64,000 bases of DNA from Pseudalkalibacillus sp051842935 (GCF_051842935.1 NZ_JBPXRR010000001.1:1240001-1304000); one strand, 5' to 3'. Shown: positions 25,566 to 34,786, counted from the first letter of the stretch. A program made the numbers and translations. The notes: generated by a model from the letters alone, not told the origin.

Positions 25566-26135
25566 CTATCTTGGTTGTCTATAACGTTGGTACAACTTGT
25601 CTTTGGACATCATCAAGTATTGGGGCTTGGCATGAAAAAAATGCCTTTCTCCTCCTCTTGAAAGGAGGGAGATCGGTAGCAGTGCAGATAGCTTGAATAT
25701 ACGGTAACAATGACTCTGAATGGTATAGGGTTCAAAGCCGAGTTTCTTACATCCTCGATCCAATAAGGTAATTCCGATAATGCCTTTGATCTCGCCTTGT
25801 TGATGATGCTTTTCTATATAGTCAGCAACGTGTGGTAGTGATGTTTGTATTTTCTTATATAAGTAAATCATCTTCTGGAAATCGTTCGTTATACCCGCCA
25901 TGTCTTTAAGTAGACGAACGTTATGCAGATGGATTTTCACTAATACATCATTCTTCTTGAACACTGTTCCATCTGACAGTGTGATTGTTCTTCCTTTGTA
26001 ACGGGTCAATCTGACACGGAAGATACATCCACGTGAGCCTGCACATCGATCCAGATAGGTCAATCGTGTAAACATGTAATACAACGGATCTAAGAAGCTC
26101 CAGATGGACAAAGCATATCCTCTAATGAATTCCAT
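25566..26135 (-). CDS. ykoP: YkoP-like protein
   Basis: The 189-residue basic protein has a compact domain with LTRYKGRTITLSDGTVFKKNDVLVKIHLHN, resembling YkoP and the C-terminal domain of some Bacillus polysaccharide deacetylases. The region around residues 5-25 is hydrophobic. It precedes the ykoQ-like gene in the same direction and is divergent from the glycosyltransferase gene. Expression during sporulation under SigG is known for B. subtilis ykoN-ykoP; not shown here. Start has AAAGGAG. Confidence 0.8.
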   Translation of the reverse strand: MEFIRGYALSIWSFLDPLYYMFTRLTYLDRCAGSRGCIFRVRLTRYKGRTITLSDGTVFKKNDVLVKIHLHNVRLLKDMAGITNDFQKMIYLYKKIQTSLPHVADYIEKHHQQGEIKGIIGITLLDRGCKKLGFEPYTIQSHCYRIFKLSALLPISLLSRGGERHFFHAKPQYLMMSKDKLYQRYRQPR

Positions 26136-26287
26136 GTTGACGTTCTCCTTTAAATCATACAGTTTGAATCGTTCTTATTTTTCTCACGGACGTACCATTG
26201 TAAAAGAGGTAATAACAGGATATTGAACCAGTTGAATGATTTTCATCTTTCTTCAAACACTAAAAAGAAAAAATGGGTGGATGGAGA

Positions 26288-27406
26288 ATGAAACGTGCAT
26301 TGATCATGCCGCTCCTGACGATCAATTCTGGTCATCATCATGTGGCAGATAGTGTCCAACAAAAAATCAGCAATGAATTTGACTGCCAAAAGGTTGAACT
26401 TCTTTCGTATACCTTCGGAAAAGGGGAGACGATCGTTTCTCAGGCGTACTTGAAATGGATTACATATAGTCCGGCATTTTACAGCAAGGTGTATAAGCGG
26501 ATCGCGCTTCCGAACGGTAACACGAGCCTACCTTTCAAATTTTACGAAAAACTGTTCTTGAGGAACATGATGAAGATCTTATCCGATTACCGGCCAGATG
26601 TTGTGATATGTACACATGCGCTTCCCTCTCATTTACTGAACATCTTGAAAAGGAAAGGGAAGGTGGATGTCCCTGTCATCAATATCTACACAGATTATTT
26701 CATCAATCATTTGTGGGGGGACGAATACATCAACCTGCATATGGTCCCTGATGCACCTTTCACGCATGAATTGATACAGCGAAAGGTGGATGAAAGTCAG
26801 ATCGTCATGACAGGGATACCGACAGACGGTGCTATTCGAATAACAGATCGTAGGAATTATGAGCGGAAGGATCACTATGAAATCTTGATTTCTGGTGGAG
26901 CTCAAGGCACCGGCAAGCTCAATAGGTTCATCCACGCGCTGAAGCCAAAAGGTCGCATTCAATACAACGTTTTGTGTGGGAACAATCAAAAACTATTCGC
27001 TCGGATAGAAGCCTGGAAACATCCTCAAATCAAGCCGTTTTCTTATATCCAATGCAAGGAACAACTGAATGAGTTGTATGAGCGATGTGATGGGATCATA
27101 TCTAAACCTGGTGGCGTCACCATGTCGGAGTGCTTAAAGTCGAGGCTACCGATTTTCATCTATGACTACCTGCCAGGCCAAGAGGAATACAACTTCACTT
27201 ACTTGAGAAGTCAGAATCTCGTCCAAAATCTGAGGGAGTGGAGAGGGGCAGAAGAGTATTTGCTTCGATTTTTGGATGATAAAAGGGAATTTGAAGTCCT
27301 ACAGAAACAGTTGGACGTCTATCATACGCGGCTAACTGACAAATCCATCCTCAATTTAATCAATGAGAGTATCGCTCAAACCACGAATGAGAATATTAAA
27401 TCATAG
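26288..27406 (+). CDS. ykoN: YkoN-like glycosyltransferase (MGDG synthase/UgtP family)
   Basis: The 372-residue protein starts MKRALIMPLLTINSGHHHVADSV, the N-terminal acceptor-site pattern of UgtP/MGDG-synthase family GT28 enzymes. The C-terminal donor-site block is SKPGGVTMSEC (about 283), followed by PIFIYDYLPGQEEYN. It should transfer a sugar to a lipid at the membrane. ATG 26288 is chosen over 26273 because GGTGG lies before it. Its location across from ykoP/ykoQ fits a lipid or spore-envelope modification cluster. Confidence 0.85.
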   Translation: MKRALIMPLLTINSGHHHVADSVQQKISNEFDCQKVELLSYTFGKGETIVSQAYLKWITYSPAFYSKVYKRIALPNGNTSLPFKFYEKLFLRNMMKILSDYRPDVVICTHALPSHLLNILKRKGKVDVPVINIYTDYFINHLWGDEYINLHMVPDAPFTHELIQRKVDESQIVMTGIPTDGAIRITDRRNYERKDHYEILISGGAQGTGKLNRFIHALKPKGRIQYNVLCGNNQKLFARIEAWKHPQIKPFSYIQCKEQLNELYERCDGIISKPGGVTMSECLKSRLPIFIYDYLPGQEEYNFTYLRSQNLVQNLREWRGAEEYLLRFLDDKREFEVLQKQLDVYHTRLTDKSILNLINESIAQTTNENIKS

Positions 27407-27427
27407 TAATGAGAAAGGTGAGATGTT

Positions 27428-27871
27428 ATGAAAAGGATCATTTTACAAGGATCAGTACTTACCATTACAGCCCTTATCTTTTTAACAGGATGTAAAGACG
27501 AACCACAAACAGATATGAAGAATACGATTTCGACACAAGAGTTATCGACGAATGAATCGACATCCATTGAGAAAGAAGTAATTGATATGAAAGGTGTCGA
27601 AGATGTAGAAATCATCCATTCCAAAGATAAACTGTTGGTGGCTATCAAAGTGACAAATATCGATCGCTTCCAAATAGAAGGCATTGAAAAGAAAGTAAAG
27701 AAGAAAATGGATTCAAAATACCCAGAAATGGAAGTAACGGTTTCACCGGATAAGAAAATCTTCATGAAAATAATGGAACTGGAAAATCAACATGCAAGTA
27801 AGAAGTTGTCAGAACGAGAAATCCATAAGAAAGTCGTCTCCTTGATCAAGCTGTCAAAAGACGAGGGTTGA
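27428..27871 (+). CDS. YhcN/YlaJ-family sporulation lipoprotein
   Basis: The 147-residue protein has a lipoprotein signal with LTGC (Cys22), and a YhcN/YlaJ domain: DMKGVEDVEIIHSKDKLLVAIKV, then a lysine-rich helical section. Proteins of this family are spore lipoproteins; related members act in spore outgrowth. Its gene follows the ykoN-like gene by 22 bases and is probably in the same operon. Confidence 0.85.
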   Translation: MKRIILQGSVLTITALIFLTGCKDEPQTDMKNTISTQELSTNESTSIEKEVIDMKGVEDVEIIHSKDKLLVAIKVTNIDRFQIEGIEKKVKKKMDSKYPEMEVTVSPDKKIFMKIMELENQHASKKLSEREIHKKVVSLIKLSKDEG

Positions 27872-27879
27872 ATGTGTAG

Positions 27880-27932
27880 AAGTCCTTTCGAAGTACTATT
27901 CCTGACGCGGATTAGAGAGAGGGCTTTTTTAT
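27880..27932 (+). terminator. probable terminator with long loop
   Basis: AAGTCCTTTC (27880-27889) can pair with GAGAGGGCTT (27917-27926), using two G-U pairs, and T residues follow. The loop is long, so confidence is moderate. Confidence 0.5.
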
Positions 27933-27938
27933 ATGTCA

Positions 27939-27970
27939 TAAAAAAGAACATCATCCTAGTGGATGACGTT
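27939..27970 (-). terminator. rho-independent terminator, minus strand
   Basis: A 10-bp stem (27947-27956 with 27961-27970, one A-C or G-U position) with the TAGT loop is followed on the minus strand by T residues. It overlaps the last codons of the small minus-strand gene. Confidence 0.75.
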
Positions 27971-28207
27971 CCTTTCCCAGGTAGCCAAGTCATAATAACC
28001 CAGGTCAATCTTTGCTTTTTCTTCCAGAATCAGATCGTACAATGGCTCGGGAAGATCCCGAGTCAGGGAATGTAGGAGATCAATTGAGTCGTCGGGAGAA
28101 TAGACGAGCACGGAAAAAAGCTTCCGGTTGATCATATCCATTCCTGTAATGGTGATGAAGTTAAGATCCCTCGTGCGAAACGTATAAAAGATGCGGTATA
28201 ATTCCAT
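27956..28207 (-). CDS. hypothetical 83-aa protein
   Basis: I do not recognise this 83-residue cytosolic protein. It starts with MELYRIFYTFRTRDLNF and ends DYDLATWERN-like; the C-terminal part is acidic. A good AAAAAGGTGATT site precedes ATG 28207, and a terminator overlaps the stop, so it is very probably a real gene. It is divergent from the PrmA-like gene. Confidence 0.72.
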   Translation of the reverse strand: MELYRIFYTFRTRDLNFITITGMDMINRKLFSVLVYSPDDSIDLLHSLTRDLPEPLYDLILEEKAKIDLGYYDLATWERNVIH

Positions 28208-28282
28208 AGTGAATCACCTTTTTAGTATCCATTCTAGCCAAATCCCAAGATATACATACAAGTGTAGGAGGACGAACGGATT

Positions 28283-29152
28283 ATGGAATATGAATTTATC
28301 ATCCGATTACCTTTTCCAACGGTAGAGGAAGCGATTGAAAAACTTGCTATCGAGGGTTATTACAATGCCTTTTACGATCAACCGATTGAAGTGTCTCGAA
28401 ATGAAAACGGCTATGATTATGAGGTAACAGAAGATCAGGACGTTGATTTACATGTGATCATCCCAACAGAAAATGCGTCCGATACGACGAAGAAACTCGC
28501 TCGACTTCTGGATCATGACACTGGTCAGATTAAAAATGAACCTTATGAATTGCAAGAGTGGCAGCAGCCCATTCCGCGAATAGAAGTGGATGAGGAGTGG
28601 GAGATTGTCACACCTCAGCACGATCCAACTCCAGGTAAAAAGCAGATTCTCCTAGAATCAATGGGAGGCTTCGGTACGGGAGCACACGTCACGACTCGTG
28701 ATTGCTTGCGTGTATTGCTTCATAATGATTTGACTTCACAAAGCGTCATGGATATCGGAACGGGGTCCGGTATACTGAGCATAGCAGCAGCGAAGAAGAA
28801 TGCTGAAAAAATGATTGCGATAGACATTCAACCAAGTGAAAGAGAAGTGTATGCGAATGCTGAATTGAATGGTGTGGAACGAATCGAAGTACAGCAAAAA
28901 GACCTCATCAATGAAAAGCCGGAAAGTTACGGGAAGTTGGATTGGGTCTTTATCAATATTGGTACGGAGGAGACGATTCAAATTCTAGAACAACAGTTTT
29001 TTTTCAAAAACGAAGTTGAACATTTCCTCATTTCTGGTGTAGTTGAGTGGAGTCATGGAAAACTGTTGGACTACTTTGAGCGATATGGTTATGAAGCTGT
29101 AGAAAAGCATATAAACGACGAATGGATGACGATCCATTTTATGAGAAAGTAA
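28283..29152 (+). CDS. PrmA-like ribosomal protein L11 methyltransferase homologue
   Basis: The 289-residue protein has an N-terminal substrate-recognition part and a Rossmann domain: GFGTGAHVTTRDCL (about 133-146), DIGTGSGILSIAA and AIDIQPSE. These blocks match PrmA, which trimethylates L11. In PrmA the motif I region is usually GTGxHxTTxLCL; here the match is close but the remainder diverges. A canonical Bacillus prmA lies beside dnaJ, so this is likely a paralogue with another target. Confidence 0.8.
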   Translation: MEYEFIIRLPFPTVEEAIEKLAIEGYYNAFYDQPIEVSRNENGYDYEVTEDQDVDLHVIIPTENASDTTKKLARLLDHDTGQIKNEPYELQEWQQPIPRIEVDEEWEIVTPQHDPTPGKKQILLESMGGFGTGAHVTTRDCLRVLLHNDLTSQSVMDIGTGSGILSIAAAKKNAEKMIAIDIQPSEREVYANAELNGVERIEVQQKDLINEKPESYGKLDWVFINIGTEETIQILEQQFFFKNEVEHFLISGVVEWSHGKLLDYFERYGYEAVEKHINDEWMTIHFMRK

Positions 29153-29181
29153 AAAACTGTGGAGAAAATCCACAGTTTTTT
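29151..29181. terminator. rho-independent terminator
   Basis: A perfect 13-bp stem (29151-29163 with 29169-29181) with a 5-base loop ends in six T and overlaps the stop codon of the PrmA-like gene. The following 150 bases show no gene. Confidence 0.9.
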
Positions 29182-29333
29182 ATATATCCAGCTGTTGATC
29201 AATGGTCACGTCACTTGCAGAAACTTTACAGCAGCTTAATGTCACACAAGATAAAAGAAGGAAATAGTGATTTGATAGAGAAATTTCCCATATTATATTT
29301 TCGTAATGGACACATGTAAGGGGAGGAAGATCG

Positions 29334-30314
29334 ATGAAAGCTGTCTTGTGTAATCGCTATGGACCACCAGACGTTTTGGAAATGCATGAACTGGAAAAAC
29401 CTGAGCTTCAGGAGAACGAAGTGCTGATCAGGGTCCATGCCACCACGGTCAGTTCAGGAGATTCAAGAATCCGGAACGGCAATCGTAAGACCTTACCATT
29501 ATGGCCGATTTCAAAAATGGCGCTTGGAATCAGAAGACCGAGAAAGAACATACTTGGAATGGATTTCTCCGGTCAAATTGAAGAAGTGGGGAAGGACGTC
29601 ACACAGTTCTGTAAAGGTGACCAGGTATATGGATTCTGTGGAAAAGGCACTTATGCGGAGTATATCAGCGTAAGAGAAGCTGGGTCACTTTCATTGAAAC
29701 CTTCCAGCATGTCATACGAAGAAGCAGCGTCCGTTCCCTTTGGAGCCGTGTCGGCACTTGATTTCCTTCGAAAAGGTAAAATCCAAGCTGGCCAAAAGGT
29801 CTTGATCTACGGGGCTTCCGGCAGTGTAGGGACATATGCCATTCAACTGGCGAAACTTTTTGGAGCAGAAGTTACAGGAGTGTGCAGTACTAGAAATGTT
29901 GAACTAGTGAAATCATTAGGAGCAGATCATGTGATCGATTATAAAAACGAAGATTACACGAAGAACGGTGAAAAATACGATCTGATTTTTGATACGTTAG
30001 GGAAGTCGCCTTTCTCTAGGAGCAAAAAATCATTGCAAGAGAAAGGCTTGTACGTTACAGCAGTCGTCGACTATCGAGAAGTTGCACAAATCCTCATCAC
30101 ATCGAAATTCGGTAAGAAAAAAATCATAAGTGGTATTGCGGGGGAAGATCCAGGAGATCTCAAATATCTGAAAGAGCTTATTGAAGAAGGGAAAATCAAA
30201 GCAGTAATCGACAGAAAATATACAAAAGAACAGATTGCGGAGGCTCATCGTTACGTAGATGAGGGACATAAAGTGGGCAATGTCGTCATCAATTGGGAAG
30301 CGAGAAGTGACTAG
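29334..30314 (+). CDS. NAD(P)-dependent MDR oxidoreductase, quinone reductase-like
   Basis: The 326-residue protein is a medium-chain dehydrogenase/reductase. Motifs are GNRKTLPLWPISKMALGI in the catalytic domain, VLGMDFSGQIEEVG-type core (about 76-88), and the nucleotide-binding VLIYGASGSVGTYAIQLAK (about 156-175). No zinc-ligand Cys cluster is seen, which fits the zeta-crystallin/quinone oxidoreductase branch. GGGGAGG precedes the ATG. Substrate unknown. Confidence 0.88.
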   Translation: MKAVLCNRYGPPDVLEMHELEKPELQENEVLIRVHATTVSSGDSRIRNGNRKTLPLWPISKMALGIRRPRKNILGMDFSGQIEEVGKDVTQFCKGDQVYGFCGKGTYAEYISVREAGSLSLKPSSMSYEEAASVPFGAVSALDFLRKGKIQAGQKVLIYGASGSVGTYAIQLAKLFGAEVTGVCSTRNVELVKSLGADHVIDYKNEDYTKNGEKYDLIFDTLGKSPFSRSKKSLQEKGLYVTAVVDYREVAQILITSKFGKKKIISGIAGEDPGDLKYLKELIEEGKIKAVIDRKYTKEQIAEAHRYVDEGHKVGNVVINWEARSD

Positions 30315-30476
30315 GATTAAAAAACGACACTTCCTTCTATTATATAGGCGTAGCGAGGAATGAAGTTGGGAAAAGAGTACGAGATAAAAACTTGCAGGGA
30401 TATTATGTAAAATATTTGAAACCTTCGTCCTTCTCATACGTAAGTATGACTAACGATACATAGAAGGTGGGGTTTC

Positions 30477-30800
30477 ATGAAGTTCTTGTATTTTACAGCA
30501 TCGATCCTAGGGAACGCAGGTATTGCTTGGTTATTTTCAAGGTTAGTAGGGTGGAGTTACATGGAAACCATTTTTCTTAGTGGGTTGCTCGTTTTTGGAG
30601 TGGTTTGGATGATTCTTCTGAATCACAATCAATCTACAAATATACTGAATGCAACCATCAAAGGGACTACGGGGGTTAGTACTGGTGTGTCCAAACCTTT
30701 TACGGTAACGCTCAATTCCTTCATGGTTGGAACGATCGTCTACCTGGTTACAAGTGGTGTAGTGACGTTCATCTATTACTTACCTTATTTCACCGCATGA
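30477..30800 (+). CDS. hypothetical small membrane protein
   Basis: The 107-residue protein has three hydrophobic segments (about 3-22, 30-48, 80-103) and a Thr/Ser-rich loop between the last two. It resembles Bacillaceae DUF3899-type small membrane proteins only loosely, so I leave it unnamed. GAAGGTGGGG precedes the ATG. A terminator overlaps its stop. Confidence 0.75.
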   Translation: MKFLYFTASILGNAGIAWLFSRLVGWSYMETIFLSGLLVFGVVWMILLNHNQSTNILNATIKGTTGVSTGVSKPFTVTLNSFMVGTIVYLVTSGVVTFIYYLPYFTA

Positions 30801-30832
30801 AAATAGCGCTCTTGTCGAGCGCTATTTTAGCG
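30800..30832. terminator. terminator between convergent genes
   Basis: A perfect 12-bp stem (30800-30811 with 30817-30828) with a 5-base loop ends in T on both strands. It overlaps the stop codons of the converging genes. Confidence 0.9.
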
Positions 30833-32629
30833 TTTCATTAAGTACGGGTAAGAATAGACCACACCTAGAACATATAGTAAGACTGCAAAATAGGCAGGTG
30901 CTAGATGGTATTGATCCACATAACCGATATGATAGTGAATGCCGATACCAGCTGCAAAGCCAGGAATACCTCCGAGTGTCAACGTCCACCAAATCCATTC
31001 CTCACCTTCACGGTATCCCCACATCGCAATCAGTGCAATCATAATCCCTGCCGATATCAAAGCTCCACCAAAGCCAGCGCGATCATGAGCAATCAACGAT
31101 ATGAACTGTTGATTATGATCATGGATGTGTTCAGGATCAAGTTCCAGAAATCCGAGATCTTCTTTTACAAAAACGTCCGTCATCCCGATGTAAGAAATGA
31201 CAATTCCAGCCGTCAAGAAAGCTCCTCCGAGAATGATGAACATCGTTTGTCCAAATTGACTCTTCCTCCAGGCTGTTGTATTTCGTGTATTGCTTCCTTC
31301 ACTTCCCAAAGGCATGTTCCGTGTTTTAATAAATCCGTAGAGGAAAAAAGGTAGAATGAGCCCATTGTATAGCAAGTGAATCGGATCCAGATATCCGAAA
31401 CCGATAAAATAAAAGAAGTTCAAAAAACCAAGTGTCGCGGCTATGTAAAATACCTTTCTTGCCCAATGTGATCCATTCCGGATGCCATGATAAGCGAGCA
31501 TCATATACAAGAAACCAGCCGAAATCATGACCCCCGCAAGACTGATGCGATCATGAGACATGAATTTGAATAGATGATCACTGAAATGCTGAATTTCTTG
31601 TTTCGTCATGCCGAGAAATCGCTCATCAGGCGAAAGAATGACATCCGTCAAACCGACAAAAGTGGCGATGATACCCGCAATGAAGACCCCAAGTCCCATG
31701 AGAAAACTCGCCAACCATCCAGGTTGGGTTGGCTGTTTCTGTTTCACTTCATATGTTAAAGCTTCATTGATCCGTTTCGGTAGACCTGGACCCGAAAAAA
31801 TGAATCCACTATGTATTTGAACCAAGTCTGCTCCAGCTCCCATTAAGGTAATAGCATCAGCAGGTTCATGGATCCCACCTGAAACGATAATCGATTTTTC
31901 ATAGGATTGTAGTTGATGAATCCTTTCCAAATGATGATCCAATTCAAGAGGCCCTACATGATTAGATTGTTCAACCTTTTTTCCTTCTGGGATGTAAAAT
32001 CCATCGATCCATTCGATGGAATGATCAATCTCATGTTGTTTCTCTACATTTACTAGAATAGGTTTACCCGCAGCTTCTTTTATCTCAGCTAACGTTTCCG
32101 CATGGAAGGATGTATCAAGCACAAACCAATCAGCATATTTCTTCAGCTTATGTATGATTTTCAGAGTATCTTGAAGAGAGGCTTCTCCAATACGGAATAG
32201 TACAGGTATCTTCAGTTTTCTGTTGGACAATACTTCTTCAACATGAGTGAAACCTGTGTTTTCTTGTAGGTGACTGTACTCTATCGTGTTGTACTCCTGA
32301 TGAAGTTTGATCTCTGGTTCATGAACAGGGTCAATTGTAATTGGACCGACTTCAATGTAACCGAATCCTAGGTTCGAAAGTGCTGAAATCCCTTGAAGCT
32401 TAGGATCCACCTGGCCACTTAAACCAACAGGACTTTCCACTTCTACACCACATACGTTTTTGCGGATGGCAGGGGATGAAGCCATATGGCCAAAAAATTC
32501 GATGATCCGATATCCATAAGGAATCGAAATAAGGGTGTTCATCATATTAAGGGTTATAGAACGGGCTTTAGCAGGTTTCAAGTTGAATAACAACGGTTTA
32601 AAAAATGTGTGATAAGACCAATCTGGCAT
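30827..32629 (-). CDS. dihydroorotate dehydrogenase-like TIM barrel fused to duplicated membrane domain
   Basis: The 600-residue protein starts at ATG 32629 (AAGGAGAG upstream). Residues 1-310 follow the class 2 dihydroorotate dehydrogenase layout: the N-terminal membrane-association helices (FFKPLLFNLKPAKAR), NVCGVEVESPVGLSGQVDPKLQG, GYIEVGPITIDP, and the FMN-phosphate loop IIVSGGIHEPADAITLMGAGADLVQIHSGFIFSGP. The catalytic lysine and serine regions are degenerate. Residues about 325-600 hold eight transmembrane segments arranged as two repeats; each starts with GLTDV/GMTDV, then FLG/FLE, then an SHDR or AHDR motif. The fusion is unusual. It is probably not the pyrimidine enzyme PyrD, which lies elsewhere in Bacillus operons. 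Confidence 0.8.
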   Translation of the reverse strand: MPDWSYHTFFKPLLFNLKPAKARSITLNMMNTLISIPYGYRIIEFFGHMASSPAIRKNVCGVEVESPVGLSGQVDPKLQGISALSNLGFGYIEVGPITIDPVHEPEIKLHQEYNTIEYSHLQENTGFTHVEEVLSNRKLKIPVLFRIGEASLQDTLKIIHKLKKYADWFVLDTSFHAETLAEIKEAAGKPILVNVEKQHEIDHSIEWIDGFYIPEGKKVEQSNHVGPLELDHHLERIHQLQSYEKSIIVSGGIHEPADAITLMGAGADLVQIHSGFIFSGPGLPKRINEALTYEVKQKQPTQPGWLASFLMGLGVFIAGIIATFVGLTDVILSPDERFLGMTKQEIQHFSDHLFKFMSHDRISLAGVMISAGFLYMMLAYHGIRNGSHWARKVFYIAATLGFLNFFYFIGFGYLDPIHLLYNGLILPFFLYGFIKTRNMPLGSEGSNTRNTTAWRKSQFGQTMFIILGGAFLTAGIVISYIGMTDVFVKEDLGFLELDPEHIHDHNQQFISLIAHDRAGFGGALISAGIMIALIAMWGYREGEEWIWWTLTLGGIPGFAAGIGIHYHIGYVDQYHLAPAYFAVLLYVLGVVYSYPYLMKR

Positions 32630-32729
32630 AACGTTTCTCTCCTTCCTTTTCATTGTAAAATATTCATCCACATACATGAAGGAATTTTTTGTTTATGTAG
32701 GGAAGAATAGGTTCGAAGGAGGCTTCAAC

Positions 32730-33383
32730 ATGAACGTACGAATTGATTTTACATACCGAACGCCAAAGGGTCTAGAAACCCTTTTCCAATCCGATGAGAT
32801 GAACGCGGACAAAGCGATAAAAATGGCAGAGGACTTAGAACGGACAGGACGGGTGAAGAACCTTTCGTTCATCGACTCTCAAGATTCTACATGGTCGGTA
32901 AAGGAATTAAAGGAATTTTTAAAAGGAATCGAAACGGAACCGCACAATATAAAGGTGTATTTTGATGGAGGATATGAGTTAGAATCCCGGCGATCCGGTT
33001 TGGGTTGTGTGATCTATTATGACCAAAGCGGAAAGTCTTTTCGGCTACGGAAGAATGCAAGTGTCGATGAGCTCCAATCCAATAATGAGGCCGAATATGC
33101 TGCGCTTCATCTAGCGTTGAAAGAACTTGAAAATTTAGGAGTGCATCATTTGCCTATTAGAATCGTAGGGGACTCACAAGTGGTCATCAATCAGCTGAAT
33201 GGAGAGTGGGCCTGCTTTGAAGAAGAGTTGACCAGATGGGCGGATCGTATTGATCAAAAACTGAATCGGCTTGGACTTCAACCTGAGTATGAGCTCCTCT
33301 CCCGGAAAAAGAATCAGGAAGCGGATAAACTGGCTACACAAGCGCTGAACGGGGTAGAGATATCGAGTACCATAGAATTATAA
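32730..33383 (+). CDS. ypeP: RNase H-like protein, YpeP-like
   Basis: The 217-residue protein has an N-terminal alpha/beta segment (about 1-65) and an RNase HI domain (about 75-210). Acidic catalytic positions are visible: VYFDGGYE (Asp), SNNEAEYAAL (Glu), VGDSQVV (Asp) and NQEADKLA (Asp), so the nuclease may be active on RNA-DNA hybrids. It resembles B. subtilis YpeP, annotated as reverse-transcriptase-like / RNase H. AAGGAGG precedes ATG 32730; the longer frame lacks a site. Confidence 0.88.
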   Translation: MNVRIDFTYRTPKGLETLFQSDEMNADKAIKMAEDLERTGRVKNLSFIDSQDSTWSVKELKEFLKGIETEPHNIKVYFDGGYELESRRSGLGCVIYYDQSGKSFRLRKNASVDELQSNNEAEYAALHLALKELENLGVHHLPIRIVGDSQVVINQLNGEWACFEEELTRWADRIDQKLNRLGLQPEYELLSRKKNQEADKLATQALNGVEISSTIEL

Positions 33384-33449
33384 TCATTGGAAGGAAATGG
33401 AGAGTGCATAATGGAAGTTGTAGACAGGTTCATATAAGGAGGCGTTCAA

Positions 33450-33974
33450 GTGAATGCATACGTAGGGGAAAATATGAAAGTAAAAACAGCGACGATGGAA
33501 GATATCAATACAGTATTGGATCTGTTGGTTAACGCAGCTGAATGGATCCAAACGAAGGGTACGACCCAATGGGACTATTACCTGAACGACTTGGAAGGCA
33601 ACACGCAAGAGGTAAAGGACTCTATCCGAAATGGGAGTACGTTTCTTTTTTACGAAAAGGAACGACCGATCGCGACCGCTACACTGGAATTAAAACCAAG
33701 TGAGTGGGATTTTGATATGTGGGAAGATGAAGCGAATGATCCTGTCGTTTACTTACATAGAGTCGTTGTACATCGAGATTTTGCAGGGGAAGGTTTAGGG
33801 AACCAAATCCTCGACTGGTCAGAAGACTATGTAAGAGAGTCTGGACTGAATACGATGCGCTTCGATTGTTTAGCAAGCAATGAAAGTTTAAATGCTTATT
33901 ATCAGAAGCGTTATCCTTTAAAGGAAGTCAAAAACAAATTTGGTCAGCATTGTAAATATGAAGTGGAATTGTAG
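33450..33974 (+). CDS. GNAT family N-acetyltransferase
   Basis: The 174-residue protein has the GNAT fold, with the acetyl-CoA loop VVVHRDFAGEGLGNQILDW (about 110-128) and a C-terminal NESLNAYYQKR-like motif. GTG 33450 has an ideal AAGGAGG; the in-frame ATG at 33474 has none. Substrate unknown. It is 15 bases upstream of the next gene and likely co-transcribed. Confidence 0.87.
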   Translation: MNAYVGENMKVKTATMEDINTVLDLLVNAAEWIQTKGTTQWDYYLNDLEGNTQEVKDSIRNGSTFLFYEKERPIATATLELKPSEWDFDMWEDEANDPVVYLHRVVVHRDFAGEGLGNQILDWSEDYVRESGLNTMRFDCLASNESLNAYYQKRYPLKEVKNKFGQHCKYEVEL

Positions 33975-33989
33975 GAGTGGAGAGAACGA

Positions 33990-34250
33990 ATGGAAAAAGA
34001 ACTTGAAAAAGTGAGAAAAAGAACGGAGAAACGATTGGAGTACCACAGACGGAAAGGTTCTGCCTCGCGACCAATCAACAGTGCGTTGGATCACCTCGGA
34101 CGCATCGAAGGTTATCCGACCAGAAATGTTGGTCGCATCAATATGAAGGGACTGCCTAAACCAATCCGCATCATAGGTTACATTTGGATCGGATTCATCG
34201 GCCTGATGATCATCACGTTGATCTATGTGAATATCCGGGATTGGTTGTAA
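33990..34250 (+). CDS. hypothetical single-span membrane protein
   Basis: The 86-residue protein has a highly basic, coiled N-terminal half (EKVRKRTEKRLEYHRRK) and one C-terminal transmembrane segment (about 62-82). It is not recognised. GGAGTGGAGAG precedes the ATG and it lies 15 bases after the acetyltransferase stop. Confidence 0.72.
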   Translation: MEKELEKVRKRTEKRLEYHRRKGSASRPINSALDHLGRIEGYPTRNVGRINMKGLPKPIRIIGYIWIGFIGLMIITLIYVNIRDWL

Positions 34251-34310
34251 TAAATATTTGAAAGTAGCAGGCAACAATAGAGGAAAGACATAGTTGTGAG
34301 TGAGGTCTCC

Positions 34311-34763
34311 ATGAAACGATTCATTGTCATCGTCCTGTTATTGAGTATATTCTTGTTTCCATTAGAAGCTATAGCCTTATCAATGCCTTGTTCCATGGTA
34401 TTGAAACCAAACGAACCAGATCATCTGAAAAATGCTATGGGTAGTGCTTTAATCTATAAAGTGCAATTGAATCCCCCGAGCTTTGCCAGAACAAATATAA
34501 GCATTCTAGCAGTACATTTACCAGATCCAGCTTTCTTTGGTGATTACGATCGGTACGAAGGATTCGCTTACATACCAGAAGAAATCAGCTGGCGTTTCAC
34601 TCTTTATCCAACACCAGAAGACGATGCACCCACTTGGGCTGGTCGAATTGGTTTAATTACAGCTGAAATGAAAAACGTGTTCGTTCAAGTTAGGTTATCT
34701 AACTCAATTACCAACAAACTAGGTCCAAGCGTACTATCGAATTCAATAGAATCGTGCATGTAA
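34311..34763 (+). CDS. hypothetical exported protein
   Basis: The 150-residue protein has a clear signal peptide (residues 1-24, cleavage likely after IALS), then a beta-rich domain with two Cys (near residues 27 and 149). ATG 34311 has GAGG six bases upstream and is preferred over GTG 34296. No family recognised. It is followed by the 52-bp repeat array rather than a classic terminator. Confidence 0.72.
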   Translation: MKRFIVIVLLLSIFLFPLEAIALSMPCSMVLKPNEPDHLKNAMGSALIYKVQLNPPSFARTNISILAVHLPDPAFFGDYDRYEGFAYIPEEISWRFTLYPTPEDDAPTWAGRIGLITAEMKNVFVQVRLSNSITNKLGPSVLSNSIESCM

Positions 34764-34786
34764 TGGGTAGCGGTGTATGAGAATGG

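Noticed and set aside
33411..33437. 8-codon ORF before the acetyltransferase gene
   Set aside because: It is very short and has no clear ribosome binding site; it is most likely chance.
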